Source of the DNA: Pseudomonas haemolytica
GTDB taxonomy: Bacteria > Pseudomonadota > Gammaproteobacteria > Pseudomonadales > Pseudomonadaceae
Assembly (NCBI RefSeq): GCF_009659625.1
Contig: NZ_VOIW01000002.1
Coordinates: 806,001 to 870,000, forward strand
Length of the DNA: 64,000 bases
Direction: 5' to 3'
A program made the translations under genes and the position numbers. The notes beneath the pieces were generated by a model. The model did not search any database. It was not told the origin of the DNA and saw only the letters and a program-made list of their open reading frames with translations. This document shows positions 26,737 to 37,300 of the stretch, in pieces. Numbering within the stretch: the stretch's first letter is position 1; every line of letters starts with the position of its first letter.

Positions 26737-27618
26737 ATGACTCCCCGCTCAGCCCTTGGCGCCCTGCATATCGGCGCATTGATGTTTGGCCTCACCGGCG
26801 TATTCGGCAAGCTGGCCGCCGCCTCCCCTGCCATCATCGTGTTTGGGCGCGCCGCGTTTGCCGTGCTTGCCCTGGCGGTATTTGCCCGCTTTGCCAGCAA
26901 TGCGCCGTGGAAAAAGCTGGAGCTGCGCGACTGGCGCCGCCTGCTGGTCAGCGGTGTCTTGCTGGCAGCGCATTGGGTGACGTTCTTCATTGCCGTCAAG
27001 GTCGCCGGTGTGGCCGTGGCGACCCTGGGGTTCACCGCCTTCCCGGCCTTTACTGTGATCCTCGAAGGGCTGATCTTCCGCGAGCGCATTCGCGCCAATG
27101 AAGTGCTGCTGGTGGCTCTGGTCACCGTTGGCCTGGTGCTGGTCACCCCAGACTTCAACCTCGCCAGCGAGGCCACAAGCGGCCTGCTGTGGGGCATCGC
27201 CTCGGGGCTGTTGTTCTCCTTGTTGTCGCTGAACAATCGCGCCAGTGCCGGACGCATTCCAGCGGTACAGGCGGCGCTGTGCCAGAACATCGTGGTCGCG
27301 GCCTGCCTGCTGCCCGTGGCCGCGCCGGGGCTGGCAGATGTGCGTGGGATTGACTGGCTGTGGATCGGGCTGCTGGGTGTGTTCTGTACGGGTCTGGCCC
27401 ATAGCCTGTTTGTCGCCAGCCTCGCGGTGATCAAGGCGCGCACCGCCTCAGTGGTATTTGCCATGGAACCGGTCTACGGCATCACCGTGGCTTGGCTGCT
27501 GTTTGCCGAAACCCCGACCTTGCGCATGCTGCTGGGCGGCGCCTTGATCATCGTCGCCATCGTGCTCTCCGGCCTGATGGGCAGCGCCAGCCAGGCCAAA
27601 CAGCCCACGCCGGTCTGA
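26737..27618 (+). CDS. EamA/DMT-superfamily transporter
   Basis: The 293-residue protein has about ten hydrophobic helices and two EamA repeats, the first ending near LVLVTPDFNL (residue 145) and the second with VVFAMEPVYGITVAWLLFAETPTLRMLLGGALIIVAIV in pieces near the C-terminus. DMT transporters export amino acids, nucleosides or other metabolites from the inner membrane. The substrate cannot be read from sequence. Its stop is two bases from the convergent stop of the Rdx gene. The AraC-family gene just upstream is a plausible regulator. Confidence 0.85.
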   Translation: MTPRSALGALHIGALMFGLTGVFGKLAAASPAIIVFGRAAFAVLALAVFARFASNAPWKKLELRDWRRLLVSGVLLAAHWVTFFIAVKVAGVAVATLGFTAFPAFTVILEGLIFRERIRANEVLLVALVTVGLVLVTPDFNLASEATSGLLWGIASGLLFSLLSLNNRASAGRIPAVQAALCQNIVVAACLLPVAAPGLADVRGIDWLWIGLLGVFCTGLAHSLFVASLAVIKARTASVVFAMEPVYGITVAWLLFAETPTLRMLLGGALIIVAIVLSGLMGSASQAKQPTPV

Positions 27619-27620
27619 CC

Positions 27621-27908
27621 TCAAGATGTACGATCGTTATGCCCCAGGTCACGCTGCGGGTCGATCTGGTCGCGCACCCGTTGCTTGAGTACTTTGGCTT
27701 CCGGGAAGCCGCCATCCACCTTGCGCTCCCAAATCTGCACGCCATTACAGGTGATGCGAAAGGCGCCGCCGGTGGCCGGTTCCAGCGCCACGCGCCCCAG
27801 GTCATCGGCAAATGTACTGAGCAACTCCTGGGCCAGCCACGCGGCGCGCAGCAGCCACTGACACTGGGTGCAATAGGTGATAACAATCTCGGGTTTGCTT
27901 GCGGACAT
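27621..27908 (-). CDS. SelT/SelW/SelH (Rdx) family thioredoxin-like protein
   Basis: This 95-residue protein has the Rdx fold pattern: a first strand followed by a CxxC redox motif (ITYCTQCQWLLRAAWLAQELL), where selenoprotein homologues carry Cys-x-x-Sec, then the conserved GGAFRITCNGVQIWERKVDGGFPEAKVLKQRVRD in sections. Function in bacteria is not established; a redox role is inferred from the family. It lies head-to-tail with a divergent patatin gene (about 80 bases) and converges with the EamA gene. Confidence 0.88.
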   Translation of the reverse strand: MSASKPEIVITYCTQCQWLLRAAWLAQELLSTFADDLGRVALEPATGGAFRITCNGVQIWERKVDGGFPEAKVLKQRVRDQIDPQRDLGHNDRTS

Positions 27909-27988
27909 AATTTAGCGGCTCCTGGCGTAACGGGCTCGGCGGATCGAGTGGCTATAATAGCGGCCTTTATCGCCCAGCCTTGAGATCG

Positions 27989-30181
27989 ATGATGCGCCGC
28001 CTGTTGTCCTGCCTGTTCCTGTGCCTGATCCCCCTTCTCGCCGACGCCGTAGAAACGCCACGCCCCAAGATCGGCTTGGTGCTGTCTGGTGGTGCCGCCC
28101 GCGGCCTGGCACATATCGGCGTACTCAAGGCGCTTGAGGAACAGGGCATCCATATTGATGCGATTGCCGGTACCAGCATGGGCGCGGTGATTGGCGGGCT
28201 GTACGCGTCGGGCTACAAGATCGACGAGTTGGAGAAGCTGGCGCTGGGTATCGACTGGCAGCAGGCCCTCTCGGACGCACCACCACGCGAAGACGTGCCG
28301 TTTCGACGCAAACAGGATGACCGGGATTTCCTGGTCAAGCAGAAACTCAGTTTCCGCGACGACGGCAGCCTCGGCCTGCCGCTGGGCGTGATCCAGGGCC
28401 AGAACCTGGCCCTGTTGCTGGAAAGCATGTTTGCCCATAGCAGCAACACCCGTAACTTCGACAAGCTGCCGATCCCGTTCCGCGCCGTGGCCACCGACAT
28501 TACCACTGGCGAAAAGGTTGTGTTCAGCAAGGGCCACTTGCCCCAGGTGATACGCGCGAGCATGTCGATCCCCGCGGTGTTCGCCCCGGTGGAAATCGAT
28601 GGTCGCCTGCTGGTGGACGGCGGCATGACCGACAATATCCCGCTCGATGTAGCGCGAGAAATGGGCGTCGACATCGCTATCGTGGTCGACATCGGCACCC
28701 CGCTGCGTTCGCGCAAGCAACTGGCGACCGTGGTGGACGTGCTTAACCAGTCCATCACTTTGATGACCCGGCGCAATTCCGAGGAACAACTCAAGGCCCT
28801 GAACCCCAAGGACGTACTGATCCAGCCGCCTCTGGCCGCCTATGGCGTGACGGACTTCGGCCGCGCCAAGGACATGATCGATGCGGGCTATCGCGCTACC
28901 CGCGCCCTTGATGTACGCCTGGCGCACCTGCGGCCTGCCGAGCCCATCGACCCCGAATTGGTGGCCGCACGCACGCCGGGCGAGCGCACCCCGGTGATCA
29001 CCGCGATCAGGGTGGAGAATGACTCCAAAGTCAGCGACGACGTGATCCGCTATTACATCCGCCAGGGGCTGGGAGAACCGCTGAACCTGGGCCGCCTGCA
29101 ATCGGACATGGGCACGCTGTACGGACTGGACTACTTCGAGCAGGTGCAATACCGCGTGGTCAAAAAGGGCAAGGAAAACACCCTGGTGATCAGTGCGCGC
29201 GGCAAGCGCAGCGGCACCGATTACCTGCGTCTGGGCTTGAACCTGTCGGACGATATGCGCGGTGACAGCGCCTTCAACCTCGGCGCCAGCTATCGCGTGA
29301 ACGGTATCAACCGCCTCGGCGCAGAATGGCTGACACGGGTGCAGATCGGTGATCGGCAAGAGCTGTACAGCGAGTTCTACCAACCGATGGACACCGGCTC
29401 GCGTTACTTTGTCGCGCCCTATATCAGAGCTGAGGCGCAGAACGTTGAACTGATCCTTGACAACGACCCCATCTCCGAATACCGCCTGGAACGCTATGGT
29501 TTCGGCTTGAACGTGGGCCGACAGATCGGCAACAGCGGCGAGATCCGCTTCGGCGTTGGTGAAGCCTGGGGCAAGGCCGACGTGCGTATCGGCGAGCGCG
29601 ACCTGCCGAGCGTGAGTTTCAGCGAAGGCTTCTATGAACTCAAATACTCCTTCGATTCCTTGGACAACGTGTACTTCCCCCACAGCGGCGAGGACATCGG
29701 CCTGGCCTACCGTGAATTCGAACCGGGGCTTGGCTCGGACCAGCGCTACCGTCAATGGGAGTTCAAGCTGGACAAGGCCATGAGCCACGGCCCGGACACA
29801 CTGATACTGGGCGGTCGTTACGGACGCACCCTGGATAATTCGGATGTGGTGATTTCCAGCTTCCTGCTGGGTGGGGCGCGGCAATTGTCAGGCTTTCGCC
29901 AGGATGCTATTTCAGGGCAGAACGTCAGCCTGATGCGCGCGGTGTACTTCCGGCGACTGACCCCGCGCTCTTACCTGCCGCTGGATTTCCCGTTGTACCT
30001 AGGTGCGTCACTGGAACGGGGCCGGGCGTGGAACAACGACAATGAGTTCGATAGCGGCTATATCAATGCGGCGAGTATTTTCCTCGGGTTTGATACGCCA
30101 CTGGGGCCGCTGAATTTCAGCTATGGGTTCAATGATGATAATCAGAAGGCGGTGTACCTGAACCTGGGCCAGACCTTTTAG
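27989..30181 (+). CDS. plpD: PlpD-like patatin phospholipase, type V secretion
   Basis: The 730-residue protein combines a signal peptide (MMRRLLSCLFLCLIPLLADA), a patatin lipase domain (about 28-310), a POTRA-like domain (about 325-400) and a 16-strand-type outer-membrane barrel to the end (terminal ...VYLNLGQTF with Phe). The patatin part has the oxyanion loop GGAARGLAH, the nucleophile Ser63 in GTSMGA, and the Asp of LLVDGGMTDNIP (about residue 210). This is the architecture of P. aeruginosa PlpD (type Vd secretion), a phospholipase A1. Two adjacent ATGs occur; I use the first. A TTG start three codons earlier is less likely. Confidence 0.93.
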   Translation: MMRRLLSCLFLCLIPLLADAVETPRPKIGLVLSGGAARGLAHIGVLKALEEQGIHIDAIAGTSMGAVIGGLYASGYKIDELEKLALGIDWQQALSDAPPREDVPFRRKQDDRDFLVKQKLSFRDDGSLGLPLGVIQGQNLALLLESMFAHSSNTRNFDKLPIPFRAVATDITTGEKVVFSKGHLPQVIRASMSIPAVFAPVEIDGRLLVDGGMTDNIPLDVAREMGVDIAIVVDIGTPLRSRKQLATVVDVLNQSITLMTRRNSEEQLKALNPKDVLIQPPLAAYGVTDFGRAKDMIDAGYRATRALDVRLAHLRPAEPIDPELVAARTPGERTPVITAIRVENDSKVSDDVIRYYIRQGLGEPLNLGRLQSDMGTLYGLDYFEQVQYRVVKKGKENTLVISARGKRSGTDYLRLGLNLSDDMRGDSAFNLGASYRVNGINRLGAEWLTRVQIGDRQELYSEFYQPMDTGSRYFVAPYIRAEAQNVELILDNDPISEYRLERYGFGLNVGRQIGNSGEIRFGVGEAWGKADVRIGERDLPSVSFSEGFYELKYSFDSLDNVYFPHSGEDIGLAYREFEPGLGSDQRYRQWEFKLDKAMSHGPDTLILGGRYGRTLDNSDVVISSFLLGGARQLSGFRQDAISGQNVSLMRAVYFRRLTPRSYLPLDFPLYLGASLERGRAWNNDNEFDSGYINAASIFLGFDTPLGPLNFSYGFNDDNQKAVYLNLGQTF

Positions 30182-30196
30182 ATCTCTGCACAAATC

Positions 30197-30231
30197 AAAT
30201 GTGGGACAGGGTATGCCCCCTCCCACATTTT
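30197..30231. repeat. REP-type palindrome between plpD and a MarR gene
   Basis: AAATGTGGGA and TCCCACATTT arms enclose an imperfect GC-rich centre. It lies 16 bases after the plpD stop and 21 bases before the convergent marR stop, so it may terminate both. Confidence 0.75.
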
Positions 30232-30251
30232 GATCCTCCGCAAATTGGGGA

Positions 30252-30686
30252 TCAGGACTTTTCCAGATTCGCCAAGATGTGTTCATGCACACGCATGCAC
30301 ACCCGCAGCTCCTCCTCATCCACCCCCACGAACAACTCATGGCGCAACGCCGTAGCGATGGTTTCGATCTGGTCGATCAGAGGCCGGGCGGTGTCACACA
30401 GCAGGATACGTTTGGCGCGGCGGTCTTCTACCACGGCCTGGCGTTGCACCAGGCCCTGGCCTTCCAGGCTGTCGAGCAGACGCGCCAGGGTTGGCCCTTC
30501 CACGCCGACACTTTGTGCCAATTCACGCTGGGTAGGTGCTTCGACAAAACGGGCCAAATGCAACAGCACCAGCCAGCGCGCCTGGGACAAGCCCAGCCCC
30601 GCCAAGCGGCGGTCCAGCTCGGCGCGCCAACCTCGGGACATTTGCGCCAACTGCATGCCAAAACGGTGTTGATCGGTTAACGGCAT
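30252..30686 (-). CDS. MarR/SlyA-family transcriptional regulator
   Basis: The 144-residue protein has the winged-helix core of the family: GLSQARWLVLLHLARF, TQRELAQSVGVEGPTLARLLDSLEGQGLVQRQ as the recognition helix region, and DRRAKRILLCDTARPLI as the wing. MarR proteins bind dyads and respond to phenolic ligands or oxidants. A 17-bp near-palindrome 34 bases upstream is a candidate autoregulatory operator. It has no co-oriented partner; recQ lies upstream and plpD is convergent. Targets are unknown. Confidence 0.88.
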   Translation of the reverse strand: MPLTDQHRFGMQLAQMSRGWRAELDRRLAGLGLSQARWLVLLHLARFVEAPTQRELAQSVGVEGPTLARLLDSLEGQGLVQRQAVVEDRRAKRILLCDTARPLIDQIETIATALRHELFVGVDEEELRVCMRVHEHILANLEKS

Positions 30687-30719
30687 AAAAAACTCATGTT
30701 TAAGACTGAAAATAAAGTG

Positions 30720-30736
30720 TGGCTAATTATTAGTCA
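30720..30736. promoter_or_regulatory. Candidate operator of the MarR gene
   Basis: TGGCTAATTATTAGTCA has a perfect CTAAT-T-ATTAG core and matching TG/CA ends. It is AT-rich, centred about 42 bases before the start codon, which is typical of MarR/SlyA autoregulatory sites. Confidence 0.5.
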
Positions 30737-30807
30737 GCTAAGCATGCGCCATGCCAGTAGGCAAGGCCCGGTATGTACTGATTCGTTACATTGTCGTAAT
30801 TGGCACA

Positions 30808-32937
30808 CTAAATTTCGAATTCCGACTGTAAAGCGGCACGCACGCAGTACAAAACGCCTTCAGGAACACGCCCGGTGAACAATGGAGCGATCTCCGTGAC
30901 AGGTGGCAATTCGCCTTCTCCATCGAGAAAGGCATCCTGGATTTCGCCGAGCAAATCCTCAGGTAAATCAAGGGCCTGCTCCAGCGACAGTTGCTGCTTG
31001 CCGATGGCTTCGGCAAGCAAGGTATACACATTTTTTTCCGAGCATTGCAGCTGGCCGGCGATCTGGATCGGGGTCATGCCGGCGCGAGCCAGGCTGATCA
31101 GTTCGTGGCGAATATCGGCGATTTCCTTCGGTGCTTCGGCCTGGCCGCCAAGCACTTCGAGGAACGCCTGGCCGTAACGCTCCAGCTTGCGCGCCCCCAC
31201 ACCGCTGACCCTGGCCATCTCGGCCATGGTGGTGGGTTGCTCGCGGAGCATCTCCAGCAAAGTGGAGTCGGGGAAAATGACGTAGGGCGGCACGCTGTGC
31301 TCCTGCGCCAGTTTGCGCCGCAGGGTGCGCAGGGCTTCCCACTGTTCGCGCTCCTCGCCCCGCACCAGTTGGCTGGCCTGGCTGGTGCTGCTGCTCTTGG
31401 CGGTGGTCTGTGGCTTGAGGTCACGGCGCAGTTTCAGGCTCACTTCACCCTTGAGCAACGGCCGGCAACTGCTACTCAGGCGCAGCCCGCCGTAGCCCTC
31501 AATATCGATGTCGACGAGGCCACGGGCAACCATCTGACGGAACAGCGAACGCCATTCGCCCTCAGCCCGTGCCTTGCCGACACCGTAGACCGAGAGTTTC
31601 TCGTGGCCAAAGCTGCGGATTTTTTCGTTGTCCTTGCCCAGCAACACATCCACCAAGTGACCCACGCCATAACGCTGGCCGGTGCGGTAGATCGTCGACA
31701 ACGCCTGGCGAGCCGGCTCGGTGGCGTCCCAGGTCTGCACACCGTCAATGCAGTTATCGCAGTGGCCGCAGGGTTCGGGCATGTCTTCGTCAAAATACGC
31801 CAGCAGCGTCTGGCGCCGGCAGCGCGTCTCTTCGCACAGTGAGAGCATCGCGTCGAGCTTGTGCTGCTCCAGGCGCTTGTGGCGCTCGTCACCTTCGGAG
31901 TTTTGCAGCATCTGCTTGAGCATCACCACGTCTTGCAAGCCGTAGACCATCCAGGCATCCGCCGGCAGGCCATCACGACCGGCACGCCCGGTTTCCTGGT
32001 AATAGGCCTCAAGGGATTTGGGCAGATCCATGTGCGCCACGAAACGCACGTTGGATTTGTCGATGCCCATGCCAAAGGCAATAGTCGCCACCATGATCAG
32101 GCCCTCCTCGTTGAGGAAGCGCTTTTGGTGATAAGCACGCAGATCGTTCGGCAGGCCGGCGTGATAAGGCAACGCCGGATAGCCCTGTTCGCAAAGGAAC
32201 GCGGCGACTTCATCAACTTTTTTGCGCGACAGGCAATACACAATGCCCGCATCACTGCGCCGCTCGGACAGGAACGCCAGCAACTGCTTGCGTGGCTGCT
32301 CCTTGGGCACAATGCGATAGAAAATATTCGGCCGGTCAAAGCTTGAGAGGAAGCGCTCGGCGTTCTGCAAATGCAGGCGTTCAACGATCTCTTCACGAGT
32401 ACGTTTGTCGGCAGTGGCGGTCAGCGCGATGCGTGGCACGTCGGGGAACAGTTCCGCCAATTGGCCAAGCTGCAAATATTCGCGGCGGAAATCGTGACCC
32501 CATTGCGATACACAGTGGGCTTCGTCGATGGCGAACAGAGCAATTTCCAGGCTCTGCAGGAAGGCCAGCATGCGCGGCTGCACGAGGCGCTCTGGCGCCA
32601 GGTACAGCATCTTCACCTCGCCACGCTTGATACGGGCGGCCAGGTCGCGCTGCTGCTCGGCGCTGAGGGTGGAGTTCAATGATGCTGCGGCCACACCAAG
32701 TTCTTCCAAGGTCGCGACCTGATCGTCCATCAATGCAATCAGCGGCGACACCACCACGGCCAGGCCATTGCGCAACAGCGCCGGCACCTGGAAGCACAAC
32801 GATTTGCCGCCACCCGTAGGCATCAGCACCAAGGCATCGCCGCCATTGGCCACGCGCTCAATGATCGCACCCTGGCGGCCACGAAAACTGTCGTAGCCGA
32901 AGATGTCCTTGAGGACGCGTTGAGCCTGCTCGAGCAT
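30808..32937 (-). CDS. recQ: RecQ, ATP-dependent 3'-5' DNA helicase with C-terminal HTH extension
   Basis: RecQ unwinds DNA in recombination and repair. The start [20 protein letters not shown] is chosen for its GGAG Shine-Dalgarno; the frame upstream is not RecQ-like. At 709 residues it is about 100 longer than the E. coli enzyme. Order: Walker A MPTGGGKS (39-46), DEAH box AIDEAHC with VSQWGHDFR, motif [12 protein letters not shown], the zinc-binding Cys cluster CRRQ...CGHCDNC, the winged helix, HRDC, then a RecQ-type HTH extension ([21 protein letters not shown]). It is divergent from the UPF0149 gene across 276 bases that hold both promoters. Confidence 0.95.
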   Translation of the reverse strand: MLEQAQRVLKDIFGYDSFRGRQGAIIERVANGGDALVLMPTGGGKSLCFQVPALLRNGLAVVVSPLIALMDDQVATLEELGVAAASLNSTLSAEQQRDLAARIKRGEVKMLYLAPERLVQPRMLAFLQSLEIALFAIDEAHCVSQWGHDFRREYLQLGQLAELFPDVPRIALTATADKRTREEIVERLHLQNAERFLSSFDRPNIFYRIVPKEQPRKQLLAFLSERRSDAGIVYCLSRKKVDEVAAFLCEQGYPALPYHAGLPNDLRAYHQKRFLNEEGLIMVATIAFGMGIDKSNVRFVAHMDLPKSLEAYYQETGRAGRDGLPADAWMVYGLQDVVMLKQMLQNSEGDERHKRLEQHKLDAMLSLCEETRCRRQTLLAYFDEDMPEPCGHCDNCIDGVQTWDATEPARQALSTIYRTGQRYGVGHLVDVLLGKDNEKIRSFGHEKLSVYGVGKARAEGEWRSLFRQMVARGLVDIDIEGYGGLRLSSSCRPLLKGEVSLKLRRDLKPQTTAKSSSTSQASQLVRGEEREQWEALRTLRRKLAQEHSVPPYVIFPDSTLLEMLREQPTTMAEMARVSGVGARKLERYGQAFLEVLGGQAEAPKEIADIRHELISLARAGMTPIQIAGQLQCSEKNVYTLLAEAIGKQQLSLEQALDLPEDLLGEIQDAFLDGEGELPPVTEIAPLFTGRVPEGVLYCVRAALQSEFEI

Positions 32938-33213
32938 GTAAAACTCCAAAATGGTGCCGAAATCCCTCTGTACAGGCTGGCCGAAAAGATGCGCTGTCAC
33001 GGAAAATAATCCGTAAGCGAAGTTTTCCCGGATTGGCGCTGGGCCTGCAGGGGCATCACAAAACGCGGCAGTATACCCGAGCGTCATCCACCAAAGGACG
33101 CGACTGACGAATAGACGCCCCATTCTAAAACCGGGCAAATGTGCACTGCGGCTGGCCTGGGCGCTCAAGAAAGCCTAGAATTCAGCATCGTTTATTCCCA
33201 AGGTAGCCCTTCA

Positions 33214-33801
33214 ATGTCCTTCGCTGAGCAACTAACCCGCCTGCAAGCCTTCCTCGACGCCGATGAGCTGCATGACGAGGCGCTGGACTACGTGGCCGCC
33301 CACGGCTACCTGACCGCCCTGTCGATCTGTTCCGAAGTCGTGCCGGACCGTGAGTGGATCGACGCCTTGTTCGCCGAAGAGCCTCACTACGCCGACGCCG
33401 CCCAGCGTGAAGAAATCGAAGCCACCCTGCTGGCCCTCAAGGCCCACATCGGTCGCCAACTGGCCTCCGATGAGGAGTTCGAGCTGCCATGCGACCTGGA
33501 CCTGGGCGAAGAGCCGGACGACTCCGACCTGCGCGGTTGGTGCATCGGCTTCATGGAAGGCGTGTTCCTGCGCGAAGCCGCCTGGTTCGAAACCGCCGAG
33601 GAAGAAGTCAGCGAAATGCTGCTGCCGATCATGGTCGGTTCGGGCTTGTTCGACGACCAGCCTGAGTTCGCCGACATCGCCGCCGACGCCAACCTGATGG
33701 ACGACATGATCGTGCAGATCCCGGAAGCCCTCACCGCGCTGTACCTGCTGTGCAACGCGCCTGATGAAAAACCGGCGATCCTCAAGCCACGTCACCACTG
33801 A
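33214..33801 (+). CDS. UPF0149 (YecA/YgfB-like) family protein
   Basis: The 195-residue acidic protein (MSFAEQLTRLQAFLDADEL...) belongs to the UPF0149 family. The recognisable core is LRGWCIGFMEGVFLREAAWF with surrounding Asp/Glu-rich helices. No catalytic motif is visible, and there is no C-terminal SEC-type zinc motif as in E. coli YecA. I start at the ATG with AAGGTAG before it. It precedes the DUF454 gene by 20 bases and is probably co-transcribed with it. Biochemical role is unknown. Confidence 0.8.
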   Translation: MSFAEQLTRLQAFLDADELHDEALDYVAAHGYLTALSICSEVVPDREWIDALFAEEPHYADAAQREEIEATLLALKAHIGRQLASDEEFELPCDLDLGEEPDDSDLRGWCIGFMEGVFLREAAWFETAEEEVSEMLLPIMVGSGLFDDQPEFADIAADANLMDDMIVQIPEALTALYLLCNAPDEKPAILKPRHH

Positions 33802-33821
33802 GTCGATTGCCCGTGGCACCC

Positions 33822-34205
33822 ATGGGCAACCGCTCGCTGCTCCTGCGCTACGTGCTGCTGGCCATCGGCTGGCTCAGTGTAGCGCTGGGAGTGATCGGCA
33901 TTTTCCTACCGGTGTTGCCGACCACGCCCTTCCTGCTACTCGCCGCCGCTTGCTTCGCTCGAAGCTCCCCGCGTTTCTACCACTGGCTGGTGGAACACCC
34001 GCGCCTTGGCCCGTGGATCCGAGACTACCTGGACGGCAATGGCATCCCGCTCAAAGGCAAGGTCTACGCCATCGCCTTGATGTGGCTGAGCATCACGATC
34101 TCCTGCTACCTGGTACCACTGCCATGGGCACGCGCTTTTATGCTGACCAGTGCGGTGCTGGTGACGATCTACATCCTGCGCCAGAAAACCCTGCCACCTC
34201 GCTAG
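33822..34205 (+). CDS. DUF454 (YbaN-like) inner membrane protein
   Basis: The 127-residue protein starts MGNRSLLLRYVLLAIGWLSVAL and has three to four membrane segments, with the DUF454 signature LGVIGIFLPVLPTTPFLLLAAACFARSSPRFYHWL in adjacent parts and IRDYLDGNGIPLKGK. Function is unknown. In many genomes it stands near housekeeping genes without a consistent partner. The ATG chosen lacks a clear Shine-Dalgarno, and translation may be coupled to the preceding UPF0149 gene, whose stop is 20 bases away. Confidence 0.85.
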   Translation: MGNRSLLLRYVLLAIGWLSVALGVIGIFLPVLPTTPFLLLAAACFARSSPRFYHWLVEHPRLGPWIRDYLDGNGIPLKGKVYAIALMWLSITISCYLVPLPWARAFMLTSAVLVTIYILRQKTLPPR

Positions 34206-34324
34206 ACGCCGCCTGCGACATTAGATCCCACACGACCTTGGTCGACACTGACTAACACCAGGCATCATGCGAGACTGTCCACCCGGGCCTGGAATGCCTG
34301 GGTGTTCCTATGTTCGGAGTTACC

Positions 34325-37300
34325 ATGACGCTGTCCAGCGGGCTGATCGCCGCCGTTGCCCTGGCCTATATGGCCATTATGTTTGCCATTGCCTTCTACG
34401 GTGACCGCCGCCATGCGCCGTTGCCGCCGCGGGTGCGTGCATGGGTCTATAGCTTGTCGCTGGCCGTGTACTGCACCAGTTGGACTTTCTTCGGCGCTGT
34501 AGGCCAAGCCGCCGAGCAATTGTGGGCATTTTTACCGATTTACCTGGGACCGGTGCTGTTGCTGGTGTTGGCGCCCTGGGTGCTGCAGAAGATGATCCTG
34601 ATCAGCAAGCAGGAAAACATCACCTCCATTGCCGACTTTATCGCCGCTCGCTATGGCAAGTCCCAATCCCTGGCGGTGGTGGTGGCGCTGATCTGCCTGG
34701 TCGGCGTGTTGCCCTACATCGCGCTGCAACTCAAGGGCATCGTACTGGGCGTAAACCTGTTGATCGGCGCCGGCCCCGACACCACCGGCACTCGATCCCA
34801 GGACACCGCCTTGATCGTGTCGCTGGTATTGGCGCTGTTTACCATCGTGTTCGGTACCCGCAACCTGGATGCCACCGAACACCACCGGGGCATGGTGCTG
34901 GCGATCGCGTTTGAGTCCCTGGTCAAGCTGTTCGCTTTTCTCGCCGTCGGTGTGTTTGTCACCTACGGCTTGTACGACGGTTTCGGCGATCTGTTCGGCC
35001 AGGCAATGCTTGCACCACGCTTGGAGGAATACTGGAAAGAGACCATCAATTGGCCGTCGATGGTGGTGCAGACCGGCGTCGCCATGATGGCGATCATTTG
35101 CCTGCCACGACAATTTCATGTGACGGTGGTTGAGAACATTGACCCTCAGGATCTGCGCCTGGCCAAGTGGGTGTTCCCGGCCTACCTGATCCTCGCCGCG
35201 CTGTTTGTGGTGCCCATCGCGCTGGGCGGCAAGATGTTGTTGCCTGGCTCGGTGCTGCCGGACTCCTATGTGATCAGCCTGCCGATGGCCCAGGCCCATC
35301 CGGCCCTCGCCGTGCTGGCGTTCATTGGCGGCGCCTCGGCCGCCACCGGCATGGTGATTGTGGCCAGCATCGCCTTGTCTACCATGGTCTCCAACGACAT
35401 GCTGCTGCCCTGGTTGCTGCGACGCTCCAGTGCCGAGCGACCGTTCGAAGTGTTCCGCCACTGGATGCTCTCGGTGCGCCGGGTGAGCATTGTGATCATC
35501 CTGCTGCTGGCGTATGTGAGCTACCGCCTGCTGGGCTCGACCGCCAGCCTGGCCACCATCGGCCAGATCGCCTTTGCCGCCGTGACGCAACTGGCCCCGG
35601 CGATGCTCGGCGCGCTCTACTGGAAGCAGGCCAACCGGCGAGGTGTATTCGCCGGCTTGGCCGCCGGTACGTTCCTGTGGTTCTACACCTTGGTCCTACC
35701 GGTGACGGCGAAAAGCCTCGGCTGGTCGCTCAGTCTTTTCCCCGGCCTGACCTGGATGCATTCCCATCCGTTCGGGCTTTCAGTGACTTCGCTGACCTTG
35801 GGCACCGTGTTCTCCCTGGCGGGTAACTTCACCCTCTTCGTATGGGTTTCAATGCTGTCGCGCACACGGGTTTCCGAGCACTGGCAGGCGGGCCGTTTTA
35901 TCGGCCAGGAAACCAGCCAGCGCGCCAATGCCCGCTCCATGTTATCGGTGCAGATCAGTGACCTGCTGAGCCTGGCTGCACGTTTCGTCGGTGAAGAACG
36001 CGCCCAGCAGAGCTTTATTCGCTTCGCCTATCGCCAGGGCAAAGGCTTCAACCCCAACCAGAATGCCGACAACGAGTGGATCGCCCATACCGAACGCTTA
36101 CTGGCCGGTGTACTTGGAGCCTCTTCGACACGTGCAGTGGTGAAAGCCGCGATCGAAGGGCGGGAAATGCAGTTGGAGGACGTAGTACGCATCGCCGACG
36201 AAGCCTCCGAGGTGCTGCAGTTCAATCGCGCCCTACTGCAAGGCGCCATCGAGAACATCACCCAAGGCATCAGCGTGGTAGACCAGTCCCTCAAGCTGGT
36301 GGCCTGGAACCGACGCTACCTGGAGCTGTTCAACTACCCAGACGGCTTGATCAGCGTTGGGCGGCCGATTGCCGACATCATTCGCTACAACGCCGAGCGT
36401 GGCCTGTGCGGGCCTGGCGAAGCAGAAGTGCATGTGGCCCGCCGCCTGCACTGGATGCGCCAGGGTCGCGCGCACACCTCCGAACGTCTGTTTCCCAATG
36501 GTCGGGTGATCGAGTTGATCGGCAACCCGATGCCCGGTGGCGGTTTTGTCATGAGTTTCACCGACATCACTGCGTTCCGCGAAGCCGAACAAGCACTGAC
36601 CGAGGCTAACGAGGGCCTGGAGCAGCGAGTGACCGAGCGTACCCATGAACTGTCGCAGCTCAATGTGGCGCTTACCGACGCCAAAGGCGTGGCCGAATCC
36701 GCCAGCCAGTCGAAGACACGATTCCTGGCGGCGGTGAGCCATGACCTGATGCAACCGCTGAACGCTGCGCGGCTGTTCTCCGCCGCCCTCTCCCACCAGC
36801 ACGATGGCCTGTCCAGCGAGGCACGGCAGTTGGTACAGCACCTGGACAGCTCGTTGCGCTCGGCCGAAGACTTGATCAGCGACTTGTTGGATATTTCACG
36901 CCTGGAAAACGGCAAGATCAATCCACAACGCCAGCCCTTTGTACTCAATGAGCTGTTCGACACCTTGGGCGCTGAATTCAAGGCGCTGGCCCACGAGCAA
37001 GGCTTGCGGTTCCGTTGGCACGGCAGTCGCTTGCGGGTGGACAGCGACATCAAGCTGCTACGGCGGATTTTGCAGAACTTTCTGACCAATGCCTTCCGCT
37101 ATGCCGACGGCCCAGTGCTGCTTGGCGTACGTCGACGCAAGGGCGAACTGTGCCTGGAAGTCTGGGATCGCGGCCCGGGTATTCCGCAGGATAAACAGAA
37201 GGTGATTTTCGAAGAATTCAAGCGCCTGGACAGCCACCAGACCCGTGCCGAAAAGGGCCTGGGCCTGGGCCTGGCGATTGCCGATGGCCTGTGCCGCGTG

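Noticed and set aside
27548-29884. 778-codon open frame on the minus strand opposite plpD
   Set aside because: It mirrors plpD, has no domain or start signal, and its composition is the usual antisense product of a GC-rich gene. The plus-strand protein has complete patatin and barrel motifs.
34532-35590. Minus-strand frame of 352 codons opposite the symporter domain
   Set aside because: It is a His/Gln-rich reverse image of the hydrophobic helices with no Shine-Dalgarno or family.
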